A stretch of DNA of 64,000 nt from Hydractinia symbiolongicarpus (GCF_029227915.1 NC_079877.1:19865851-19929850); one strand, 5' to 3'; positions 34,695 to 47,371 are shown, counted from the first letter of the stretch. Notes: generated from the sequence alone by a model not told the origin. Program-made: numbers and translations.

Positions 34695-37600
34695 TTGCGG
34701 TCGGTTTACACCGACCGCCAAGGTAAGCCACATTCTTTAAACCAACGAGAAATGAGTAAAAGAGGCCGACTTCAAAATGCTAGATGTTATCGTTGTGATG
34801 GACCATTTCCCCATCAAAACAGATGCCCTGTTGAAAACCAAATTTGTAACGCATGTGGAAACCACGGTCACTTTTCAAAATGTTGTAGAACCGAAACATA
34901 TCGACATCAAAACACCCGAGCACGTCTGGGGAGGGGATCCTTTTACCAATCAAGACAGCCCTTGAATAACGTTACTCATTCGCCGTTAAACGATTTTTCT
35001 GCTATGCAAAATACCCTTGAAGCTGAAAGTGATGATGAAATGTTTTTTTCTATCCAAACTTTGTATGATTGTGAACATCCTATGATTAGTACTGTGTCTT
35101 ATTCGTCTGATGTTGTGAATTCTCCATTCGATAGCACAGAAAACACAAGTAACAGTAACCACAGTTATAAGAATAGTAAGCAAAATTCTGATTTCCATAC
35201 TGTTGTTAAATTAGAAGGAGTAAAAGTAAATTTTCTAGTCGATACAGGAGCTAGCATTAACATTCTCACATTGCGTACTTTCAATCAGTTAAACGAACGC
35301 CTTCCAAAAAAATTAAATCTACTCAAAACAAAAACAAGCGTCGTAACGTACGGAAGTGACACTTCAAATTTGAAAGTTTTAGGACGCGTTAACCTCTTAG
35401 TAAAAACCACCTCTAAAATGATTAACGCTCCATTTTCCCTGATCGACACTTCCCATAGAAACCTATTATCAGGCCGAACAGCAGTTGATCTTGACGTCAT
35501 TCAGATGAAGAAACAAGTTTTTTCTTTACAAAATCAGCGAAGCATGCAGCCAAACTACAAAACACCTGATAAACTAAAATCAAAAGAAAACATTCCAACA
35601 CACCTCTGCAGAGTTTTAGAAAGTTATAAAGATACTGTGTTCAGTGAGAAAATCGGAAAACTGAAGGACTATCAAGTGCATCTTCACATAAATAACAACG
35701 TACCCCCAGTAGCGCAAAAAGAAAGACGCATACCTTGTGCTTTACGAAAGCAAGTCAATGCAGAAATCGCCAAAATGGAGAAAGCAGACATAATAGAAGA
35801 TGTCACAAACAAAGCGACGCCATGGTTAAATCCGCTAGTTATTGTTCCCAAACCCGAGGGAGGAGTACGAATTTGTCTCAATATGAGAAAAGCAAACAAG
35901 GCTATTAACCGAACAAGATATCCAACCCCCATCGTAGAGGATTTAAAAATCAAGCTAAGTGGCTCAAAAGTATTTATTAAGTTAGACATGCGAAGTGCTT
36001 TTCATCAACTGGAATTATCCGAAGAGTCACGACCTATCACCGCTTTCCAATCCAAAACTCGAATAAAACGTTACACCCGCCTGATTTTTGGCGTGAACTC
36101 CGCGTCGGAAGAAATGCAACATGTGCTTAGATCCTTAATAGCAGACATTAATGGAGTTGAAAATATTGCGGACGATTTATTTATATTCGCAAAATCTCAA
36201 GAAGAGCACGACGTTATTTTAAACAAGGTATTAAAACGTTTCGAAGAGAAAGGACTCACATTGATCCTGGAAAAATGTGTATTCTGCAAAAGCAATTTAG
36301 AATTTTTTGGGCATATCTTCTCAGAAGAAGGTATGAAACCAAGCCCAAAGAAAATGAAACCATTACAAACATGCCTTAACCCGAAGATGTCAAGTCACTT
36401 CGAAGCTTTTTGGGACTCACCAACTACATGCAAACATACATACTGGACTACAGTACAATAACTTATCCACTTAGACAATTGATTAAAGAGAAAGCCGAAT
36501 TGAAATGGACATCCGAATGTGAACATGCCTTTGCTACTTTGAAAAGCGCTTTGGGTAGTGAATCTTGCTTAGCATATTTTGATGAAAACAAAGAGACATT
36601 TATGTATACAGACGCTAGCCCATATGGTATATCCGCCGTATTGTTGCAGAAAAGCAAGGGTAAAGATGATGTTAAGGTTATATCTTATTCATCCAAATCC
36701 CTTACAGAAACTGAAATGAAATATGCGCAAATCGAAAGAGAATGTTTAAGCATAGTTTACGGATGCGAAAAAAATCGCTTGTACTTAATCGGTAGAGAGT
36801 TCACATATTCAACGACCATAAAGCATTAGTCAATCTCTTAAGTAACCAAAAATCCACGATACCTCTGCGAATCGAGCGACTAACATTTCGACTTCAAGGT
36901 TACAACTTCACAATAAAACATGTAAAGAGTGCAGAAAACTTATCAGATTACGCTAGCAGACACCCTTACACCTTTAGCGACGACAAAAAAACAACGGCAT
37001 AGAAGAATATGTAAACTTTACAGCCACATATGCATGTCCAAAAGCGATTACCCTAGACGATATTAAAACACAAACTTCACAAGATAAAATATGTCAACAT
37101 CTAGCCAGTATTATAGAAAAGAACAACTGGCACCTCCTAGACAAACCGACTAACTACCCTGATTTAAGAAGCAAAGAACTAGACGAGCTGAAGCATTACC
37201 GCAAGTTGAAACACGAACTCACCGTATCGAACAACAAAGACATTGTCTTAAAACAAAGACGCATTATCTTACCAAAACGCTACCATAACACTGCTGTTAC
37301 ATTAGCTCATCAAGGACACCAAGGTGTTCAGAAAACAAAAGAGTTACTCAGATCGAAAGTTTATTTTCAAGGAATAGACGATTTGGTTGAAAAGAAAATT
37401 TCAAACTGCATTCCATGCCAAGCTGTTACACCAACAAGAGCAAATGCGCCTATCAGAATAATGGATATACCAGAACAAGTTTGGGAAACTTTGAACATTG
37501 ATTTTCTTGGACCATTTCCCACAGGATATGACCTATTTGTCGTGATCGACCAAAGATCTAAGTTTCCAGAGGTGGAATTTCTCAAGAGTACCAATGCTGA

Positions 37601-38414
37601 AACACTGATACCTTGTTTAGATAGAATGTTTAGCACATACGGTAATCCACGCAACGTTATCTCCGATAATGGCCCACCATTCAGCTCGCAGAAAATCAAA
37701 TCTTACCTCAAACAAAGGGGAATAAAACACAGACGCATCACTCCACTATGGCCAAAGGCAAACGCAGAAGCAGAACGATTTATGCAACCGCTTAATAAAA
37801 TAATGAGGACAGCTAAACTAGAACACAAGGATTGGAGGGAAGAAGTTCATAGATTCTTATTTGCTTACCGCTCCACACCTCATAGTACCACCAAAGTTGC
37901 CCCTTCAGAACTGATGTTCAATAGAAAAATTAGCTACTCAATACCATCAATAGACAACAAACTAACATACGAAAACCAGCAACAAGTAGCCACTGACAAT
38001 GACAAAGCGGCCAAAATAAAGAACAAACAGTACGCAGATGAACGTCGACATACGAAAGAATCATCGTTATGTGAAGGAGACCGTGTCATTGTCAAGCAAC
38101 TGAAGTACAATAAGCTTTCCACTCCTTACAGCATACAACCCTACAGAGTTACGAAAATAAATGACACAATGGTTACCGCTCAATCGGAAATTGACTCATC
38201 CAACATCACAAGAAATATTTCTCATTTTAAAAGTATCCCGACAACTGCACCAACTCATATCATTATAAAGGAGGAGGAAGACATAGAGCCACAACTTCCA
38301 GTATCGCAACCCGCAAACAAACCTCCATTCAGAAACTATACACCGCCCAACCAAAATCGAAAAATTTGCCCCAACATATCAAGAAGACCAGTTCACCAGT
38401 GGAGGAAATACTGA
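34695..38414 (+). pseudogene. Gypsy pol, second copy, frameshifted
   Basis: Same domains and frameshifts as 21811-25530. The one difference seen is at 35637 (G instead of A), changing Met to Val in the spacer before the reverse transcriptase. Confidence 0.8.
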
Positions 38415-38864
38415 ACACTATCCATGTTTAAATATTAGGACCATCTAAGACATTATGTTAAAGAAAGTTAGTTCAGCAGTCAAAACCCCTGACATTTTAT
38501 ATCAACGTTGCCTGCTGTTGTTTTGTTACATTTAGATACGGACCACGTGCATATCGTCTAGCGAAGGGGAAGATGTAATGAGGTAAAAACATCGACGATG
38601 GAGAGGACTTGGGCAGAAGAAGAGGGACGATTTTGATGACACGAGAGTTATGATAGGGAATAGAGAGAAAGAGATAAACAGAGATATATTGCAAACACGT
38701 GTTCTTATTTAACCTACTTTCCCGATATTAAAAATGTTAGTGTACACAAATTTCTAGCGCCTTCGGTAGTTTCGAAGCTCAAGCTGCGAAGAGTGGTTGT
38801 TATTTTTGGTTGCAGCTTTTATTTTAAGTTATAATTTGCCATAGATTACGGAATGGTCAATAAA

Positions 38865-39091
38865 ATGAATGTGGATGAGTTAAAGATTTCCTCAGGCTTC
38901 GTGGTTTAAAGTTTTCAAGCAGAAAGGTTGAATTGGTAGCTAGAGTGTTTGTTGCTGCTAAGACCAATGTTCCATTTGTTAAAACAGCACAAGAGGTAGA
39001 AGGCCATCTTATGCAAAAATATCAAACCAAACTCCTACGTGGTAAGGTACTACTGCTTGATCCCAATTATTTAATTCAAAATGGGGCATGA
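38865..39091 (+). pseudogene. SAP-domain remnant, second copy
   Basis: Duplicate of 25981-26207 with the same one-base frame break. Confidence 0.45.
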
Positions 39092-39425
39092 ATGTCGGAT
39101 TGGTGTATTTGGAAACAACCGTTTTACAATAGGATGCACATTTTTTAACGCGTCCAGTGGAATAATATTCGGCACCTCTAATGGGTTTATGCTGAAAGAG
39201 GGTTCCCTAAATCCATCTTGTTTTCTTGGACAAGTTCTCCTTCCTTTATCAAATCTCCCCCCATTTTGCCGATTAAATGAAGGCCCTTTCGAAAAGGCTG
39301 TTTGTCTTTGTATCGATGACTATGAATGCAACACTTCTGACTAATTGATTCTACTTCTACGCGTTTTTTTTATAAGAAACCTGGCGAAGGGCCTAGTTCT
39401 AAAAGTTTCTTATTTAGTTTCCTAA

Positions 39426-41336
39426 TCTATATAATAACACGCTAGGTGTGTCTGTCTGTGTGTCATATGTTAAATTTTCTGACGTTACGCCGCGACGTCA
39501 ATAACACTACTTTTATCTTATATTAAATTAATGAAGCCATTACAGTGCACCTAAAATTTTGAGGCCATATAACTTGGAAACGAGATGGTGACATCAATGA
39601 TTTTTCACCGTGTGGGTAACTAGAGATCACCTAGGATCAATTTGGGTAATTTTCCCAAACCTGCGTCCCCAAATTTGTTTTGGAATGGACGGGTTGATGA
39701 CGTCATAAAAGAATCTTTAAACCCTAATATCTCTGCAACCGTTTGTCAAAAGTACATGTTCCTATACATTTTCTTGATCAGCGTTTCAAGATCTGTACGA
39801 TGAAGGCAACAGGTATACAAATTCCTAAAAAGAATTTTTAAGGTTTTGACAAGTCTTTGCTGACGTCATCAAAATTTTTAAACCTTTATATATTCTTAAC
39901 CGTTCGTCAATAACACATGATAATATATTCTTTCTCATCAGCGTTTTAATCTCTGCACATTACAGTAAAGAAACTAAATTTCGGCAAATTTTTTTGTATA
40001 TGCACTGCTGACCTCAGCAAAAATCTAAAACAACCTATTTTTTCCATTATTCTTCTGCCTAAGTGGATTTCCATTTTGACTTTCGACTATTCTATATAAT
40101 AATACGCCAGTTCTGTCTGTCTGTCTGTGACTTTTTCAAAGTGGATAAAATTTCTTTTAAATAAGTCTATAAAAAATCGCCTATAAATGTGTTCTGTAAA
40201 TTAGCAAACTTTGACGTTAAAGCAATATTGACGTCAAAGGAAAGTATATTGAGATTAGTAAAGCCATTGCATTGCACTTTTAAATTTAAGGCTAAGTAAC
40301 TTGGAAACGGGTGGAAATAACTGACGTCATTTCCTGCGTGGGTAACTAGGGACTACCTGGGACCGATTTGGGTAAGTTTTCCAAACCTGAATCCGTTTCG
40401 GAATGGCGTCATCAAAAAACCTTTGGGTTTTGGAATGGCGTCATCACAAATCATTTAAACCACCATATCTTCGTAACCGTTTGTCAAAAGTACATGATCC
40501 TATACATTTTCTTGATCAGCGTTTAAAGACCTATACGTTGAAGGCAACAGGTATACAAATTTCTAAAAAATAATTTTGTGTTTTCGCGGGTCTTTGCTGA
40601 CGTCAGCATAATTCAAATAAGGCTCCTTTTTCATTTTTATACTGCCTCAGTGGATTTTTCCACGGGCCTTTATAATAATACGGAGAGTGCGCTGTCTGTG
40701 TGTCTGTTTGTCTGTAACAGGCAGAGTGGATGTGTTTCTTTTTCTCAAATGTCAAGCTTTCTAACGTTACGGCGCGACGTCAATGCATTTAGACTGCCGT
40801 CAACTTCTTTAAGAAGATTGGTGAAGCCATTGCATTGCACTTAAAACTTTGAGGTCAAATAACTTGGAAACAAGGTAGTGACGTCAATGATTTTTCACCG
40901 CGTGGGTAACTAGGGACCACCTGGGAGCAATCTGGGTAAGTTTCCCAAACCTGGTTAACTGAATCCGTTTCGGAATTAACGGATCGATGACGTCATCAAA
41001 AAACCTTCAAACCCTAACATCCCTGCAACCGTTTGTCAAAAGTACATGATCCTATACATTTTCTTGATCAGCGTTATGCGATGAAAGCAACAGGTATATA
41101 AATTTCTAAAAAAAAATTTTAGGTTTTGACGGACCATTGCCGACGTCAGCAAAATTTTTAAAACCTTATATCTCATAAACCGCTCATCAAAAGCACATGA
41201 TTTTATACATTTTCCTGATCAGCGTTTCAACCTCTACATATTACAGACAACGAATAAACAACAAAAAATCTAAAACAACCTATTTTCGTAATGTCCTCTT
41301 GCCTAAGTGGATTTTTTCACGGGCCTTATCGACTAG
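39426..41336 (+). mobile_element. Three tandem Helitron-like elements, second copy
   Basis: Duplicate of 26516-28426 with two substitutions (39557 and 40955). The fourth unit's 5' end is at 41337-41365 and its continuation (TGTGTCTGTCACG) reappears at 56517 on the far side of the Polinton. Confidence 0.6.
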
Positions 41337-41365
41337 TCTAGTTTTAATACGAAGCTTTTGTGTGT

Positions 41366-41457
41366 AGTAGTAGTAAGGAGTGAATATACCCAGTTTTTAT
41401 AAATACAGTCGACGACCAAGGGAAATTCCCCTAAATGCCAATAACCAACACATAATA
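41366..41457. repeat. Polinton left terminal inverted repeat
   Basis: Pairs with 56426-56516 with only a few mismatches; the same repeat is at 28456-28547 in the truncated copy. Confidence 0.9.
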
Positions 41458-41707
41458 GTAGATACCAGAAATATATAACGAGGGAGGGAGGATGATGACG
41501 TGAAAATATTTGAAGAGGGAAACCGCATAAAAACATGGCGATTTAATAATAACATTAACCAACCATTGAAGGACGCCATCATGCGAAAAATCACACCAAC
41601 GTAGACATGCGTGTGAAGGTGATATACTTATTTGGCTGCGATATTTACCGAGGGGGTGGCGATGTGGCCAATTATCACAATCCAAGAGCTCCGGGTCAAT
41701 ATCAAGT

Positions 41708-44700
41708 ATGGCCGAAATCGAAGCTTTCATAGAGCAATGTGAGATGAAACGCCTTGATTTAGAAGATGCGGAGACGAAAGCCTACTTGCCACCAGAAAGG
41801 ACTATCGAGACCCCGGTGCATATGAAGGTAAAATAATATTCAAGCACGTTCAGATCAAAATAATTTCTACGAGGGAACCCCTATTTGGATGTGGACCATT
41901 ACCAGATTGGCTACGAAAGAAGAGATGTATATATGCCATGGACGGTGAAGATGCTAGAACAGACAGCTTGTGCTTTTGGAGATGCTTAGCTGTAAGAGAG
42001 AGAGCAGATGTAAAAAGAGGGACAGAGTTCCTTAAAAGGACAGCCGTCAAATTAGCTCGTGATTACTACGAGGAACCCAATCTAAAGATGGAAGAGGTAC
42101 GTGCCACGAGGCTCTTGGATTTGGAGGGCATCGTCAAAAAATTCGAGATTAACATAAGAGTATTTGAACCAAAAACAAACAACGATAAGGCCCCATGGCG
42201 TCTCGTCTATGGACAAGGCCAGTACAAGAAGGGGTTGGAAACGATCAACATTGGTATGTTGGGAGGTCATTGTTTCTATACCAAGAAGATGGATGTATTG
42301 ACGCAGCATTGGGAATGCGAGGTTTGTACACAAAGATTTACCAGATCCGAAAATCTCACACGACACAAGAATAACGAATGCGAAGGCATCAAGACCAAGA
42401 TCATTTGCAAAAGTGAAAAGATCGAGCGCATGCAGAGTAGCTCTGAAAAGGTATTCTATCCCGATAAGGGTTTCAGTTACGCGGCATGCCAATGGATTGA
42501 GGCCATGTCAGAGCAAACAGGCCGACACATCCATCACGCGCTTTGTGGACATGGAGGAGAGCGTGTGATACGCGATGGTAAAGAGGTCTATAGGGTAGAT
42601 GGGTATGATCCTCATACAAAGACAGTATACGAATATCACGGCTGTAAATGGCATGAATGCCCATGTCAACCATAGCGAAACAACGTAGATAAAAATAATT
42701 TCAATCGTACCAAATTTAAAGAAGACCACATTACGAAACTAGGCTACAATCTTGTCACTGCATGGGAGTGCGAAAAGCCTCCTAAGGCTAAAAGGTTATT
42801 CAAGAAAAAATTTCGACCCTATCCCCATTTCATCGTTTTTGATTTCGAGGCTCTCCTGGCACCATTGAACCAGCAGCAAACGTCTGATTTGACATATATT
42901 TCAGAGCATATCCCCGTCAGCGTAGCCATCCACGATAGCTTACAAGAACATCCTAACTTCATCATGAATGAAGACCCAAAGGTGCTTGTGCAAAAATTTG
43001 TTGAGCAACTGGAGCAGAGACAGATCCGGATTGTCCAAGAAGTTAAACGGATATATCCCAAGCCAGATGATTTCTATATGCTCCCGGAACAAACCCAAAA
43101 TGCTTGGTACGAATGGATAAATCAAATGACGGTGATAGGCTTTAACAGCGGTAAATATGATATCAGCATGATAAAGCGGTACTTTGTTGAACGAATTGCG
43201 GATGATGATAATATCAAAGTGGCGAAAAAAGACAACGATTATATGTTTCTAACCACATCGAGGTTCAAATTTATCGATATTAAGAATTTCCTCGCACCAG
43301 GCCTGAGTTATGAAAAATGGTGCAAATCACTGGATAGCAATCTCGAGAAGCTCGTGTTTCCATATGAATGGCTAACATGTTATGAAACGTTGAACAATGT
43401 AGGCCCAGTCGACTATGATGCGTTTTATAGCACACTCAGTGGTAGAAACACCCTCTCACAAGAGGGTAACCAGACGTTCAGAGATGGGTTTTTTAAGAAG
43501 GGATGCATCACGATGCTGGATTGGTTAGCCGAATACAATATGGCCGATGTAGTCCCATTTGTTGAAGCCGTGGATAAGTGCAATACATATTACGAGGATG
43601 AGATTGACATTTTGAAGGATGCCGTGAGCATTCCGGGTGTGTCGATGCGGTATGTATTAAACAAATCCTTGCGGCTGAACCCGGATATAAAGCTTTATGC
43701 TCCGGGTGATCCATGTAAGCATAAATGCGAAGCTCATTGTACCAAGGCGTTATGCAAGGATTGTAAACAAGTTAAAAACGCTTGTACAATATGTACAAAG
43801 AACGAGGCCTATGAACTCCTCCAAACAGGCATGGTAGGTGGCCCAGGTATCGTATTTTGCAGGTACCACGAGAGGGATGTGATGGGTATTCGCTCACATA
43901 TTTATACCGAGCCAAACAAATAAAAGACTATACTCGGGTATGACGCCAATATGCTCTACCCAAGCACACTACTACAAGATTTCCCTTGTGGTAAGGAGAA
44001 GCTGATAAAAATGGCAGACCCTGTTGGAGAATTAGATAATCTGGTGCAGAGCATTATAGACGGAGATCTCTTCGGGTTTGCCCAAGTTGATATTGAAGTC
44101 CCCACCGAGTTGTACGAAAAATTCAGTGAAATGTCCCCGTTATTTGTGGTTAGAGAGATCGCTGACAATCAAGTTCCGCAGCATATGCACAATTATTTAA
44201 ACAAGACAAGGCGAAAACGTATACCGGGTACCAGGAAGCTGTTAGGGGTTATGAGAGCCGAGAAGATCCTGCTTTGTACTGACCTGCCTAAATGGTACCT
44301 GGAGCATGGTTTAAAAATTACGGCTTGCTACCAGCTACTCAAATACTCACGGGGTAAACCATTCGCTTGGTTTCCTGAGGAAATCGCGGATGCGCGTCGC
44401 CAAGCAGATAAAGACCCTGATAAGCGCGTCGCTGGCGATACTGCTAAATTAAAAGGTAATAGCTTCTATGGGAAAATGATTGAGGATCTTGCGAGACATA
44501 ACAATACCACATTTACAAAAGATGAAAAGGTAGTAGATTCAGCTATGAGAAGCCCCTACTTGGAGGATCTTGAAGAAATTGGAGAGGCATACGAAGTAAG
44601 GCGGCTTAAACAAGGCGTTTTCATTAACAGGGCGTACCAATGGGGAATCCTAGTGTATTAATTAGCTAAATTGCGGATGCTCGAATTTTACTATAATTTT

Positions 44701-45180
44701 CTTGACAAGTACATAGATCGACGAGATTTCGAATATATTTACATGGATACCGATAGTGCGTATTTCGCGATCTCTAGTGATAACCTACGTAATGTTGTTC
44801 GTCCTGAACTACTCGAGCAGTACGATGAGGATGTGGCTCATTGGCTAGTCACCGATAAATATTCAAGTAGAACCGGAGGGTTATTTAAAGAAGAATTTAT
44901 CGGATCGAGAATGATAGCGCTAACAGCCAAGTGCTATTTCGTCGAAGGTAAAGATGGTACGAAATTTTCTTGTAAGGGCATGTCAAAGAGACAAAATGAA
45001 TTGACATGGTGTAGGTATATGGGAGCACTGAAGGGAGAGCTGGATACCGCAAAAGATGTGGGCTTCCGGGTTTATAACCAGGGGATGGTCACATATCAGC
45101 AAAATAAGCTGGGTCTATCAGCGTTCTATGATAAAAGGGTAGTGCTCGGGGCTCGTATACATACAAAGCCTTTAGAGTAG
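41708..45180 (+). pseudogene. Polinton protein-primed-type DNA polymerase B, one frameshift and three in-frame stops
   Basis: From ATG 41708 the frame shifts near 41828 and then stays in one frame to 45180. Order: an N-terminal region with DSLCFWRCLAV, a C2H2 finger (about 42316-42390), a GYDPHTKTVYEYHGC motif resembling an endonuclease-like module, then the exonuclease (DFEA at 42841, FNSGKYD near 43140, YNMADVVPF near 43534). Polymerase motifs follow: A (GYDANMLYPS, 43935), B (NSFYGKM, 44458) and C (YMDTDSAYF, 44740). In-frame stops are TAG 42673-42675, TAA 43921-43923 (just before motif A) and TAA 44659-44661. Catalytic residues are otherwise intact. Decay is the simplest reading; the same stops occur in the duplicate. 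Confidence 0.9.
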
Positions 45181-45193
45181 TTCGCGTCCAATA

Positions 45194-45227
45194 TTTTGTT
45201 ATAGGCCATTAAAGTTTTATAACAAAA
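45194..45227. terminator. Hairpin after PolB
   Basis: Perfect 10-bp stem TTTTGTTATA/TATAACAAAA with a 14-nt loop, 13 bp after the PolB stop and 2 bp before the next ATG. Confidence 0.5.
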
Positions 45228-45229
45228 AA

Positions 45230-45439
45230 ATGCCTTGGAAAGAAGATTGCGAGCGATTTTTTTGTATGGGTAACTGTGATCACCCAGGGCGCTGGGTATG
45301 TGTTGAACCATCTAACCCCGACAGTGTAGAAATAAAAAAAACCGCGGTACAACAGCAGCAGCCTGTACCGCGGGACATACCACATGTCACGAGGCTTGGG
45401 ATAGAGGTATTACGACCTATGCGCGCTAATAAGCATTAA
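45230..45439 (+). CDS. Small Polinton protein with a Cys/His-containing N-terminus, unknown function
   Basis: 69 residues from an ATG that follows an A run. Near the N-terminus is CERFFCMGNCDHPGRWVC, with spacing that could bind a metal. The middle is Gln/Pro-rich. It lies between PolB and a membrane protein and is bounded on both sides by hairpins. I do not recognise the family. Confidence 0.45.
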   Translation: MPWKEDCERFFCMGNCDHPGRWVCVEPSNPDSVEIKKTAVQQQQPVPRDIPHVTRLGIEVLRPMRANKH

Positions 45440-45463
45440 AGGTGTTGTGAGGCACCACCTTTA
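45437..45463. terminator. Hairpin overlapping the stop codon of the small gene
   Basis: TAAAGGTG/CACCTTTA, 8-bp perfect stem, 11-nt loop; its 5' arm begins with the TAA stop codon itself. Confidence 0.45.
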
Positions 45464-45484
45464 TACACAAAGCTGCAAATAAAA

Positions 45485-46072
45485 ATGGAGTTATTGCTAT
45501 TGATTGCGATAATCCTTCCGTATATATTGATACTTGCTTTCCTCTATCGATACAAACATATAATAAATGGTATGTCTTCATTATCTGAAATATTCGACGA
45601 TGTTGCCAATACTCCAGAAGCGCCTGAGCACCCTATAGATAAGCGCCAGATTCTCAAGGATGCTCGCAAAACCAAGCCACACCTCTTAGAAAAAAAATGT
45701 ACTTAGGCATTCCTGGACAAAGCATCGCCCAAGGTTATCGAGAAAATATACGCCGAGGTAGTTCAGCGTGAGTTGGTAGAGAAAGGAGAAACGACAGCTC
45801 GAGCCATCAACACTCACGCGCTTGGACTATATAGCAAAACCATCAGCAATTTTGTACCCATCGATGATGTCGATACTCTCCGTAAGGATCTAGTAAATGA
45901 TATGATCATCCGCGAATATATGACCGATCTTGGAATTCTCGTCTATACGGCGTTTGGTAAATTTTTAGCGCCTCTGTTGGTAGCTGCCCATACCATCAAC
46001 CATACAAAAATGTCTAAACAGGGTTCCCCCGAATCGGGGGAACTGGTTAATGATACAAGCTCTCCATCATAA
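45485..46072 (+). pseudogene. Polinton membrane-anchored protein with an in-frame TAG
   Basis: Starts at ATG 45485 with an N-terminal hydrophobic segment (LLLLIAIILPYILILAFLY), likely a signal anchor. TAG at 45704-45706 interrupts the frame, which then continues unbroken in the same phase to 46072. The second half is mixed helical with a hydrophobic patch near its end. A perfect 21-nt palindromic element (46023-46043) lies within the last codons. Family not recognised. Confidence 0.5.
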
Positions 46073-46079
46073 AAGAAGA

Positions 46080-46105
46080 TTTTATAAGCCCTGTGGCTTA
46101 TAAAA
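46080..46105. terminator. Hairpin between Polinton genes
   Basis: TTTTATAAGCC CTGT GGCTTATAAAA, perfect 11-bp stem with 4-nt loop, 7 bp after one stop codon and 1 bp before the next ATG. Confidence 0.55.
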
Positions 46106-46106
46106 A

Positions 46107-46460
46107 ATGAGCAACGAACAACCACAAGAAGAGAGGGTCATTACTAAACCAGTAAAGCATCCGGGTAGAGTCGCCGAGGGTCATAGATTAGCCGCACTTA
46201 TGAAGAAGAGGAAAGAAGAACTAAGGCAACAAGAGGGTGCTGTACAGCCTCCAGTCAAACCCTCTTCTAAACAGTCAGGAAGTGGTGTATACATTGGTGG
46301 AAGCCTTATTGCAATAATCGCATGTATTGGAGGTACCTACTATTTTATCCGTAAGAGACCCGCGGGTACCCAGCAGATTCCCGAAATACGTGCACCAGAG
46401 CAGCGTCAACCTTCAAAGCCTCAAGCCAAGCCAGATATTGGTATTTTTAAGATGCGGTGA
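46107..46460 (+). CDS. Polinton single-pass membrane protein, unknown function
   Basis: 117 residues. A charged N-terminal half is followed by one transmembrane segment (YIGGSLIAIIACIGGTYYFI, about residues 63-82), then a Pro/Gln/Arg-rich tail. Intact frame. Small membrane proteins of this kind are frequent in Polintons and could act in the virion or at entry, but nothing in the sequence shows which. Confidence 0.55.
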   Translation: MSNEQPQEERVITKPVKHPGRVAEGHRLAALMKKRKEELRQQEGAVQPPVKPSSKQSGSGVYIGGSLIAIIACIGGTYYFIRKRPAGTQQIPEIRAPEQRQPSKPQAKPDIGIFKMR

Positions 46461-46470
46461 GGTATAATAA

Positions 46471-46712
46471 ATGAGTTCGAATGTTACTCCCCGGCAAAAG
46501 AGATTATTGATATGATATAGGAGACAATTGTGGACCTTGGATTCACTTTCGCTTACGCGATGCTTTTTTTAGGAATCTCGAGTCCTTCAACTAAGCTGGA
46601 TACGAACGACGTGATGAAGATGATCGCGTATTTTACAGCAGGGCGAGGAAGCCGTGAGATGGCAGTGAGCAAGAGGTGGATACCTGCTTCTATCGTTCCA
46701 AAACCCAAGTAA
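46471..46712 (+). pseudogene. Short Polinton gene, frameshifted
   Basis: A TAAATG-type start at 46471 gives a 14-codon frame to TGA at 46513. Coding-like sequence resumes in a different phase from about 46520 (VDLGFTFAYAMLFLGIS..) to TAA 46710-46712, so one small gene with a frameshift near 46515 is likely. It contains a hydrophobic stretch. Unrecognised. Confidence 0.35.
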
Positions 46713-46725
46713 GCACCGGAAATGT

Positions 46726-46751
46726 TTGTGTATACTATCGGGTATACACAA
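46726..46751. terminator. Hairpin upstream of the ATPase gene
   Basis: TTGTGTATAC TATCGG GTATACACAA, perfect 10-bp stem, between the stop at 46712 and the ATG at 46761. Confidence 0.5.
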
Positions 46752-46760
46752 GTTGAATAA

Positions 46761-47367
46761 ATGACTCTAAACATCGTAAAAAATCCGTGCACTACAATAT
46801 TTACCGGGCCTACGTCGTGAGGTAAAACTCAAAGAGTTCTGGACCTGCTTGAGCACGAGTACAGGGGACAATTCCACAATATCGTAATCCTTTGTCCCAC
46901 CATACGATGGAATACTACATATTTGTCGAGGCACTGCCTCTGGAAGGGATAACTATGTTGTTTTGATAGAACCAGGTGACCAGCTCTATTACTTGATCGA
47001 GAAACTGTCGTCGATGTTGGCGGGGGAAGAAACATTGTTCGTTGTAGATGACATTATTGCCAATTCATCGTTGGATAAACGCAGGCAACCATTACTTGAG
47101 CTCGCTATTAGCGGGAGGCATAAGAAGCACTCATTATGGCTCCTCATGCAATCCTACACAGCTTTGCCTAAAAATTTGAGACGGCAAAAGAAGCAGCTGC
47201 TCATCTGGTACCCGCACGAAAGGAGCGATTTGAAGCTGGTGGACGAAGATACTAATCTGATAGAACCTACCGACTGGGATATAATCAAAAATCAACTCAA
47301 AAAGTCTAAGCACGCATGCTTATATATTAGGCTTGAGCACCCAAGGACCTGGAGTATATTGGAATAA
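46761..47367 (+). pseudogene. Polinton DNA-packaging ATPase (FtsK/HerA, A32-like), broken
   Basis: ATG 46761 sits in a TAAATG context. The Walker A region (FTGPTS then GKT) contains an in-frame TGA at 46818-46820 where a residue of the P-loop should be. A frameshift follows near 46938. The remaining frame to 47367 has Walker B (TLFVVDDIIA) and the downstream segment RRQPLLELAISGRH typical of Polinton and NCLDV packaging ATPases. About 200 residues, normal for the family. Because the P-loop itself is hit, this copy cannot make an active enzyme. Confidence 0.85.
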
Positions 47368-47371
47368 ATAA

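Larger units (their letters stand above)
33872..38732 (+). mobile_element. Ty3/Gypsy element, second copy
   Basis: Duplicate of 20988-25848. LTRs are at 33872-34025 and 38574-38732, with the same AATGT flanks. Both copies show the same internal breaks. Confidence 0.88.
32165..45074 (+). repeat. Tandem duplication of 12.9 kb, second copy
   Basis: Direct repeat of 19281-32164 (see there). It is 26 bp longer, mainly because it keeps 27 bp near 39390 that the first copy lacks. Beyond 45075 the Polinton continues, so this copy has the original right boundary and the first copy the original left boundary, as expected for a simple tandem duplication. Confidence 0.9.
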
